Assembly (NCBI GenBank): GCA_036401335.1
Contig: DASWVC010000334.1
Coordinates: 1-44,907 of the forward strand
Length of the DNA: 44,907 bases
Origin: DASWVC01 sp036401335
GTDB lineage: Bacteria; Verrucomicrobiota; Verrucomicrobiia; Chthoniobacterales; JAFAMB01
Direction: 5' to 3'
Shown here: positions 38,804 through 44,907 of the stretch, in pieces
How positions within the stretch are numbered: the stretch's first letter is position 1
How the letters are laid out: every line of letters starts with the position of its first letter
Translations under genes and position numbers: made by a program
Notes under the pieces: model-generated
Database searches by the model: none
Told to the model about the DNA's origin: nothing
Seen by the model: the letters and a program-made list of their open reading frames with translations, nothing else

Positions 38804-39115
38804 CTCGTGTTATTGAACCCCTTTTCGGGTACAAAGTTGCAAACTGATGCGCCTCGACACCGGCACATCTGTTTAACCTTTTAACAAAGTCCCAAATCCG
38901 TATCCGGCAACGAGAAAGTTCATGAACCAAGGCCACGGCAGAAAGCCGGGGAACAAGCGCACGATCGCAAAGCCTTAGTGCGGAAAAAAGGCACGTCGCT
39001 TGTGGGCAAGGAACGGCCGTAATCGGGCTGGCCGGTCAAGTGCGCGCCGTCCGCGCACGACCCCTTAGCCGCTTTGCTTCCGACCGACCAAGGGTGGGCT
39101 CACCCGCGTACGCCC
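38804..39115. other. No gene seen
   Basis: A 312-base gap between the start of the anti-sigma-like gene and the 3' end of rpoD. It should hold the promoter of the former. No ECF sigma gene, RNA gene or strong terminator can be seen. Confidence 0.45.
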
Positions 39116-40951
39116 TTAGTCGCCCGCCTCGAGAAAGCCTTCCAACTGCCGGATGCGCGTTGGGTGACGCATTTTGCGCAGCGCCTTGGCTTCGATCTGG
39201 CGAATCCGCTCGCGGGTAACCCGAAACTTGCGACCGACCTCTTCCAGGGTGCGACTGTAACCGTCGACAAGCCCAAAGCGTTGCTCCAGGACCTGACGCT
39301 CCCGCTCCGTCAATGTGTCGAGCACGTCTTTGATCTTTTCACGCAGAAGCACGATTGCCGTCATGTCGCTGGGGTTTTCCGCCCCTTTGTCTTCAATGAA
39401 GTCCCCAAAACTGGTGTCTTCGCTGTCACCCACCGGCGATTGAAGCGAGATCGGCTGCTGCGCCATTTTGAGAACCGCCCGAACGCGTTCCACCGGCAAC
39501 TGAATCTCTTCCGCAACCTCTTCCGGATTCGGTTCCCGACCGTATTCCTGGACCAACTGCTTTTGCACCCGCATCAGCTTGTTGATCGTTTCGATCATGT
39601 GAACTGGAATCCGAATGGTTCGGGCCTGATCCGCGATGGAGCGGGTGATGGCTTGGCGGATCCACCAGGTCGCGTAAGTGGAAAATTTATAACCCCGGCG
39701 GTACTCGAATTTCTCGACCGCTTTCATCAGGCCCATGTTGCCTTCCTGGATCAGGTCCAGAAACGAAAGGCCACGGTTCGTGTACTTCTTCGCAATGGAG
39801 ATGACCAAGCGAAGGTTGGCTTCCACCATTTCGGTTTTTGCCCGCAACGCTTTTCGGAGCCAACCTTTAAGCTCCTGGTATTGAACCACAAACTCTTCCG
39901 GTCTTTGCCAGAGTTTCAATTCCAGCTGATTCAACCTGCCGTCCAGTTCGGCCAGCTTTTCCGAGCCGTTGGTGCGGGCTTTGGCGATTTCCGACTGCAG
40001 GCTCGTGATGTGCCGGTATTGCTCGTCGGCCAGTTGAACAAACTCTTCCGTGACCTTCTGTTTGAAGTAAAAACGCGGGTAAAGTTTCATCAAAGCGGAA
40101 TGCGCCCGCTGGAAATCCAGCCGGTACGCCTCCGGTTTGCCTGAGGCCCGATTGCCGTTTACTGCCCGGCCGTACAACGTTTCGACGTCCGCGCAAGTTT
40201 TCTCCAGGTGGGCACAAAGCTTCGGCAGCGCCTTCATGTAGCGCTCACGGCTTTCGATTTTCTTGTCGAGAATCACCCGATCGAACCGTTCCCGGCCTTC
40301 AATCAGCTTTTGGGCCAGGTCGATGTGGGCCCGGGCGGTGAATCCGAACCGGTGAATGAACCTTTGCACCATCAACTCAGCGTCTTCGATCCGTTTTGAG
40401 ATCTCCACCTCCTGTTCGCGCGTGAGCAGCGGCACCTGGCCCATTTGCTTCAGGTACATCCGCACCGGATCGTCGAGGATGTCGAGCTTCTGATCTTTTT
40501 CGTCGTCCTCGTCCTCAAGGTCCTTCTTGCCATCCTTGAAACGGTCTACCTCGGAGGCGTCGATGATCTCGACCTCCATTGTACGAAGGCGGTTCAGCAG
40601 CTGATCCATCTCGTCCGGATCGGCCATGCCTTCGGGCAGCGCCTCATTGATGTCGTCGTAGGTAAGGTAACCTTGTTCCTTCGCGAGCTTAAGCAACTCC
40701 CGCAGGCGCTCCTGCAGATCGACGCTGGTTTCGCCTGCTTTCGCCTCCAAACCGTTCAGCAGCACGGATCCCTTGGCCGGCATCACGTCGTTCTCTGCCG
40801 ACGGAAGGATTTCGGCCTTCGTCTCCGTCCTGGAAATCAAATTCTTACCGGCTGTAAAGCTGCCCCGTTGACCCTTACCGGTACCGGCTGGTTTTGCAGT
40901 GGACGCTTTTGCTACCTTCTGCTTCTTGTTCTTGGCGGACGGCTTGGGCAT
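39116..40951 (-). CDS. rpoD: RNA polymerase sigma factor RpoD (main sigma)
   Basis: The 611-residue sigma-70 protein has all regions in order: a Lys/Ala-rich start, region 1.1 (LAKEQGYLTYDDINEALPEG, about residues 92-111), 1.2 (DPVRMYLKQMGQVPLLTREQ, about 160-179), 2 with RLVISIAKKYTNRGLSFLDL and IQEGNMGLMKAVEKFEYRRG, KFSTYATWWIRQAITRSIAD (region 2.4 reads the -10 box), region 3, and region 4 (TLEEVGRKFRVTRERIRQIE, about 568-587), which reads the -35 box. The size fits a main housekeeping factor. It lies 77 bases after dnaG in the same direction. Confidence 0.97.
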   Translation of the reverse strand: MPKPSAKNKKQKVAKASTAKPAGTGKGQRGSFTAGKNLISRTETKAEILPSAENDVMPAKGSVLLNGLEAKAGETSVDLQERLRELLKLAKEQGYLTYDDINEALPEGMADPDEMDQLLNRLRTMEVEIIDASEVDRFKDGKKDLEDEDDEKDQKLDILDDPVRMYLKQMGQVPLLTREQEVEISKRIEDAELMVQRFIHRFGFTARAHIDLAQKLIEGRERFDRVILDKKIESRERYMKALPKLCAHLEKTCADVETLYGRAVNGNRASGKPEAYRLDFQRAHSALMKLYPRFYFKQKVTEEFVQLADEQYRHITSLQSEIAKARTNGSEKLAELDGRLNQLELKLWQRPEEFVVQYQELKGWLRKALRAKTEMVEANLRLVISIAKKYTNRGLSFLDLIQEGNMGLMKAVEKFEYRRGYKFSTYATWWIRQAITRSIADQARTIRIPVHMIETINKLMRVQKQLVQEYGREPNPEEVAEEIQLPVERVRAVLKMAQQPISLQSPVGDSEDTSFGDFIEDKGAENPSDMTAIVLLREKIKDVLDTLTERERQVLEQRFGLVDGYSRTLEEVGRKFRVTRERIRQIEAKALRKMRHPTRIRQLEGFLEAGD

Positions 40952-41028
40952 AGAGGAACGAACGAGGTTCTCGGGAAGGTTAAAAAGGCGGATTGGCGAG
41001 AAACTTCACGAGACGGAACCACCATCGC

Positions 41029-42834
41029 TTAAACAGCCTTCGTCAAAAGTCGCAAAATATCTCCGTGGGCCCTTTCATGGTCAAGGACTTCTTGCAGCTC
41101 GGCCTGGGCCACTTGAAATGAACTCGATCCTTCGGGGCTAAGGCGTAAAATGCGTTCCAACTGTTGCCGCCGCTCACGCAGTTCTCGGGCGGCAAACTCA
41201 ATCCAGAAGATGGGCCTAACCTCGGGCGCAATCGGCTTAAGGGCCAGGGTTTGCGACGCTGCCGCGGCCAGATCGGGATCGAGCGTGGCGAGGAACGTCG
41301 CCAGGCCGGCGGAGGTTTCCGGATCGAAATCGGCCGACAATACTTGCCGGAGAAGTTCCGTTCCTGGCATGCCGTCAAGGATAAAGGGCCACGGCTGGCG
41401 CCGGAGCCATTCGCAGCTGGACCGATCGGTGAGCGCAATGTTGGTAAGGATCGCAAGGTCGTGGCGCAGTGGGGGTGGGGGTGGCGCGGCGGCCATGCTT
41501 TTGGTCCCGGAAGCCTTTTCGCGCCGATTGGCGCGGGCCATTTCTTCCAGGGCCGGGCGCGGCAGGTTGAACCGGGAAGCCAACCGGCTCAGCATGGTTT
41601 CCCGGGTCATCTGGTCCGGGACTAAGCCCACAAAGCGCGCCAGCTTGCGCGCAACTCCCACCCGCGCTGCCGTGCTCGCTTCCTGGCCTTCCGCGGTGCT
41701 CCGCTCAATTTCGAAATCGAAGAAATCCTTGCTGGCTGCGGCGAGTTCCTGAAAGGCCGCTGCCCCTGCCCGGCGGATCAGCGAATCGGGGTCTTCGCCG
41801 GCCGGCAGCCGGCCGATCCGGACTTGCAACCCCGCGGCATACAGCACCTCCAGGGCGCGCTCCGCCGCCTTTTCTCCCGCGCCGTCCGCGTCAAAAAAAA
41901 GCAGCACCTCGTCGGCAAACCGGCCCAGCAAGGCAGCGTGCCGTTCGGTCAGCGCCGTGCCTTGCGGCGCAACGACATTTTCCACACCGGCTTCAAAGCA
42001 GGTGATCAGGTCGATTTGACCTTCAAGCACGATGGCCGTGCGGGCTTTCGCCACGGCGCGTTTTGTCTTGTCGAACCCGAAAAGGACGTTGCCTTTGGTG
42101 AACAGGCTGGTTTCGGGAGAGTTCACGTACTTGCCCCCGGGCGTTTCCGGATCCAGAATCCGACCGCTAAAGGCGATGACTTCGCCCACGTCGTTACGAA
42201 TGGGGAACATCAACCGGTCGCGAAACCGGTCATAAAATCCAGCTTGCGGCTCTTGTTCGTTCCGGACCGTGACCAACCCGCTTTCCGTCAGTTCATCACG
42301 GCGGTAGCCGGCTTTTTGGGCCCAGTGACCTAATGCGTCCCAACGTTTGGGGGCGTAGCCGATTTGCCAGCGTTTCGCCACGTCGATGTTGAGTCCCCGC
42401 TGTTGCATGTAGGTGCGTGCGTGTTCCGCCTCTTTCAAGCGAAGAAGGTTGCGGTGAAACCAAGCCGCGGCCTCAGCGTGCAGGCTCAAAAGGCGGCTTC
42501 GACGTTCCTTTCGGGCGGCTTCCTCGGGGCTAAACTCGCTTTCTGCAACGGCGATGCCGGCCCGCCTGGCCAATCGACGAACGGCCTCGGGGAAATCCAC
42601 GTTTTCGTACCGCATCAAAAACTGGAAAGCTGAGCCACCCGTCCCACAGCCGAAACAATAGAAAGACTGTTTTGTGGGACTGACGTGAAACGAAGGCGTC
42701 TTTTCCTCATGAAACGGACAAAGTGCCCGGTACTCAGTGCCGGCCCGTTTGAGCGGGAAATAACTGCCGATGAGCTCAGCGATGTCGGTTGCCGAAGCGA
42801 CCTGCTCGATGGTCTCAGGCGAAATTAAGCCCAT
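41029..42834 (-). CDS. dnaG: DNA primase DnaG
   Basis: The 601-residue primase makes RNA primers at the fork. The zinc-binding domain has CPFHEEKTPSFHVSPTKQSF followed by YCFGCG (about residues 40-65, CHC2 type). The RNA polymerase/TOPRIM core contains FSGRILDPETPGGKYVNSPE and VLEGQIDLITCFEAGVENVV, and the metal site LLFFDADGAGEKAAERALEV (about 309-328). The C-terminal helicase-binding part is short and ends LQEVLDHERAHGDILRLLTK. A start ATG at 42834 lies 28 bases after the stop of thiS. Together with rpoD this is the macromolecular-synthesis layout, without rpsU. Confidence 0.97.
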   Translation of the reverse strand: MGLISPETIEQVASATDIAELIGSYFPLKRAGTEYRALCPFHEEKTPSFHVSPTKQSFYCFGCGTGGSAFQFLMRYENVDFPEAVRRLARRAGIAVAESEFSPEEAARKERRSRLLSLHAEAAAWFHRNLLRLKEAEHARTYMQQRGLNIDVAKRWQIGYAPKRWDALGHWAQKAGYRRDELTESGLVTVRNEQEPQAGFYDRFRDRLMFPIRNDVGEVIAFSGRILDPETPGGKYVNSPETSLFTKGNVLFGFDKTKRAVAKARTAIVLEGQIDLITCFEAGVENVVAPQGTALTERHAALLGRFADEVLLFFDADGAGEKAAERALEVLYAAGLQVRIGRLPAGEDPDSLIRRAGAAAFQELAAASKDFFDFEIERSTAEGQEASTAARVGVARKLARFVGLVPDQMTRETMLSRLASRFNLPRPALEEMARANRREKASGTKSMAAAPPPPPLRHDLAILTNIALTDRSSCEWLRRQPWPFILDGMPGTELLRQVLSADFDPETSAGLATFLATLDPDLAAAASQTLALKPIAPEVRPIFWIEFAARELRERRQQLERILRLSPEGSSSFQVAQAELQEVLDHERAHGDILRLLTKAV

Positions 42835-42862
42835 ACGTTTCTTCCGGGCCGCCTCGGATCTC

Positions 42863-43063
42863 CTAACCGCCGGCAGCCATTTGCACGACCTCGATCACAT
42901 CGTTCTCGGTCAAGGGCACTTCCGCGAAGGCGGCACGCGGCACCGCCGCCTGGTTGTGTTCCACCAGAACAGCGTTGGCGGGCAAACCGAGCTGCCTCAG
43001 GAGCAGGGCCAAGGTTGCGCCCTGCTCACAGTCAACCCGTGTGCCGTTAACCACGATGCTCAT
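42863..43063 (-). CDS. thiS: Thiamine biosynthesis sulfur carrier protein ThiS
   Basis: The 66-residue ubiquitin-like protein carries the sulfur for the thiazole ring of thiamine. It starts MSIVVNGTRVDCEQGATLAL and ends VIEVVQMAAGG, where the final Gly-Gly is the carrier end that is activated as a thiocarboxylate. Its start codon overlaps the thiH stop in an ATGA. The 28 bases to dnaG hold no obvious promoter. thiG, thiF and thiE are not in the window. Confidence 0.92.
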   Translation of the reverse strand: MSIVVNGTRVDCEQGATLALLLRQLGLPANAVLVEHNQAAVPRAAFAEVPLTENDVIEVVQMAAGG

Positions 43064-44175
43064 GCCGGTGCCAGGGCGCGGTCCCAATCCTTCCAGACCG
43101 GTTCCAGGCCGATCCGCTGCAGGACCCGCGCAATCTCGCCCGCAGACCGGTCGTCGTCGATCGCGAACTGTGGTTCTGCCTGACCGCCCAGTCCGTCCGG
43201 CGCCGTGGACCGGCCGCGAACGGTCAAGTGCAATGACTCGCAACCCTGGCCGGTGTAGCCTCCCGGGGAGGTGCAGCTGCCCGCGCTCATCAAAGTGATG
43301 CCCAGGGGAAGCAGCGCATCCCGCAGGGCGCCTCCCTCGCGGGTGCTGAGCACCAGGCCCACCTGGGGAAACGTGATGCGCAGGGCACAAACCAGCTGCA
43401 GAAGTTCACGGTCGGTCAATGCCGTCCGCGGTTCAAACCCACCCGCAGCCGGCCGCAGTCGCGGCAAGCTGACGGCCACCTGCGCACGCCAGCATTTACG
43501 TAGTAAAAACTCCACGTGTTCCACCAGGTGCCGGCTTTCGGTCCGCCAATCGCTCAAGCCGAACAAAGCGCCAACTCCCAAGCGTCGAAAACCGGCCGCA
43601 AAGGCCCGTTCGGGGCATTCCAGACGCCAATCAAAATCGCGCTTTGGCCCGGCAGTGTGGAGCTCCCGGTAAACCTGCTGATTGTACGTCTCCTGGTAAA
43701 CCACCAAACCTTCGGCCCCGGCCGCAACCAAGGCGGCGTAATCTGCGGTCTCCGCCGGCCCTACTTCAAGGGAAACTTCCGGAATGACCGTGCGAACCCG
43801 GGCCACAACGTCCGCAAGGTACCCGTTGGACACAAACTTCGGGTGTTCACCGGAAACCAGCAGCACATGGCGGAGGCCCGAGCCGGCAAGGTACCGGGCC
43901 TCGGCCATGACCTGCTCGGGACTTAAGGTGACCCTCAGAATCGGGTTGTCACGGGAGAACCCGCAGTAAGCACAGTTGTTGATGCACTCGTTGGAGAGGT
44001 AGAGAGGCGCAAACAGGCGCATCGTCCGCCCGAAATGCCGCCGGGTCAGCATTGACGCTTCCCGCGCCAATGTTTCCAGCTGGTCGTCCGAAGCAGGGTC
44101 AAGCAACCGCAAAAAGTTGCGGCAAGTGCTGGAAAGGGAGCGGTCGCGATTATGAAACAAGTCGGCAAACGTCAT
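43060..44175 (-). CDS. thiH: 2-iminoacetate synthase (tyrosine lyase) ThiH
   Basis: ThiH is a radical-SAM enzyme that splits tyrosine to dehydroglycine, the precursor of the thiazole ring. The CINNCAYCGFSRD segment (about residues 84-96) has the C-x3-C-x2-C cluster motif. Further family blocks are LVVYQETYNQQVYRELHTAG (about 193-212) and GVGALFGLSDWRTESRHLVE (about 238-257), then LRPAAGGFEP. The start MTFADLFHNRD at 44175 fits the family, and the frame is open to 44262. The last codon overlaps thiS in an ATGA. The order thiH-thiS-dnaG-rpoD is unusual in my experience. Confidence 0.93.
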   Translation of the reverse strand: MTFADLFHNRDRSLSSTCRNFLRLLDPASDDQLETLAREASMLTRRHFGRTMRLFAPLYLSNECINNCAYCGFSRDNPILRVTLSPEQVMAEARYLAGSGLRHVLLVSGEHPKFVSNGYLADVVARVRTVIPEVSLEVGPAETADYAALVAAGAEGLVVYQETYNQQVYRELHTAGPKRDFDWRLECPERAFAAGFRRLGVGALFGLSDWRTESRHLVEHVEFLLRKCWRAQVAVSLPRLRPAAGGFEPRTALTDRELLQLVCALRITFPQVGLVLSTREGGALRDALLPLGITLMSAGSCTSPGGYTGQGCESLHLTVRGRSTAPDGLGGQAEPQFAIDDDRSAGEIARVLQRIGLEPVWKDWDRALAPA

Positions 44176-44304
44176 GGCGGGCAATGCGTAAACCGGAGCA
44201 TACCTCACCCCGCCTTCACTGCAACGGGTGCTCCCGGGCCCCGGCACGGTTTGGAATCGCATCCAAGAGTTTTTCCGTCACGTACATTCGACGTGGTTAC
44301 CGCA

Positions 44305-44907
44305 ATGCACCGACTACCGACGACGGAGCGCTTCACCCCGACTCACCCGCAGGTGTTCCGTCGATTGGTTGACGAGTGCATGGCGCAAAAATTAGCCGGG
44401 CTCACGAAGGCTTACCAGGCCCGCCGGTTGGAACCTTTCCATCACGTATTGACCGAGTTCGTGCAACGCCCGGGCAAACGGGTCCGGCCGTTGCTTTTCC
44501 TTCAGGCCGCCGAATTGTTTCGCCCGGACATGCCGGCCTACGCCATGGCCGACCTTGTTTCGGTGGCGGCGGGGCTCGAGTTGTTGCACACCTTTGTGCT
44601 TATCCACGATGATTTGATCGACGGTTCGGACCTTCGGAGAACCCTGCCTTCACTGCACCGAGCCTTTGAAGGCAAATTGAAGGGAGGCACGCAGCCCGAA
44701 CGTACCGGATTCAACCTGGCGATCGTTTTTGGTGACCTGCTGTTCGCGCTCGCCCAAAAATGCATCACGGACACACGCATCCCGGTGCGGGATGCGCTGC
44801 TTTCCCGCACCCTTGCCTACGTCTTCGACACCGGCTATGGGGAAATTGCCGACATTCTCTTCGGGGAAAGCTGCATTTCCCAGGTGAGCTCTAGGGAAGT
44901 GGAGTTC
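44305..44907 (+). CDS. Polyprenyl diphosphate synthase, N-terminal part (runs off the right edge)
   Basis: An open frame from the ATG at 44305 (or the later ATG at 44380, MAQKLAGLTKAYQ) to the window end without a stop. Visible hallmarks are GKRVRPLLFLQAAELF, the first half of the substrate site, and LLHTFVLIHDDLIDGSDLRR, which holds the first Asp-rich D-D-x-x-D motif that binds the Mg2+-diphosphate. NLAIVFGDLLFALAQKCITD also fits. The enzyme makes farnesyl, geranylgeranyl or longer chains, and the product length cannot be read as the gene is cut. It is divergent from thiH with 129 bases between the starts. Confidence 0.93.
   Translation, partial: MHRLPTTERFTPTHPQVFRRLVDECMAQKLAGLTKAYQARRLEPFHHVLTEFVQRPGKRVRPLLFLQAAELFRPDMPAYAMADLVSVAAGLELLHTFVLIHDDLIDGSDLRRTLPSLHRAFEGKLKGGTQPERTGFNLAIVFGDLLFALAQKCITDTRIPVRDALLSRTLAYVFDTGYGEIADILFGESCISQVSSREVEF

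Noticed and set aside
39074..40144. Long plus-strand frame of 356 codons opposite rpoD
   Set aside because: It is the complement of rpoD, rich in Phe, His, Arg and Gln, with no recognisable domain. rpoD on the minus strand explains the region.
42863..43390. A 175-residue minus frame that includes ThiS
   Set aside because: The first 109 residues are the antisense-frame shadow of thiH (Arg/Pro/Gly-rich). Only the last 66 residues are real ThiS.
1..44907. CRISPR array
   Set aside because: No regularly spaced repeats with unique spacers were seen, and no cas gene.

Overview
The window looks like a piece of a high-GC (about 60%) bacterial chromosome, most likely from Verrucomicrobiota. This is an inference. 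It rests on the DUF5069 protein, the WGxxGxxG-type small protein, the tricorn-like S41 protease, the wide spacing between genes and the mix of core genes with many lineage-specific secreted proteins. No 16S rRNA is present to prove it. Core genes are a lipoyl synthase, ribosomal proteins L19, L13 and S9, RNase HII, primase, the main sigma factor, thiamine genes (thiH, thiS), DNA polymerase IV, a tRNA-Asp and the start of a polyprenyl diphosphate synthase that runs off the right edge.

Layout. 1-6 kb: a methyltransferase fragment, a thioesterase-like protein, a secreted protein, a Rieske ferredoxin, a pair that looks like a split MnmC tRNA-modification module (MnmM-type methyltransferase plus FAD oxidoreductase), then yraN-rnhB and rplS, separated by an inserted Doc-type toxin-antitoxin pair and a wrecked GNAT gene. 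6-13.3 kb: an iron-sulfur photolyase, an SDR remnant, DUF5069, a DoxX/MarR divergent pair, a secreted cupin, a GT1 glycosyltransferase and a TetR/SDR pair. 13.3-18.3 kb: a gene-poor, degraded stretch with small hypothetical ORFs and fragments of a GNAT enzyme, a Tat-type exported protein, a four-helix copper-binding protein and a tyrosine integrase. It ends at tRNA-Asp, which fits a decayed genomic island.

18.4-30.6 kb: a tricorn-like protease, an M23-type secreted protein, a PLP aminotransferase, dinB, a coiled-coil protein of unknown role, a flavin-dependent halogenase-like enzyme and, divergent from it, a protein of the family loosely called 3-methyladenine glycosylase. 30.6-38.8 kb: two paralogous RMDN-like TPR proteins around a DUF423 membrane protein and a Uma2 nuclease, a class I CPD photolyase, rplM-rpsI, lipA overlapping a dolichyl-phosphate-mannose-synthase-like glycosyltransferase, and a DUF3106/anti-sigma-like pair. 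38.8-44.9 kb: rpoD, dnaG, thiS and thiH in one co-directed run, then the divergent prenyltransferase.

The most interesting points are the split MnmC-like pair, the halogenase-like enzyme carrying both diagnostic motifs, the duplicated RMDN-like proteins, a palindromic repeat dispersed between genes, and the unusually high number of gene fragments (at least seven). The fragments point to gene gain followed by decay.
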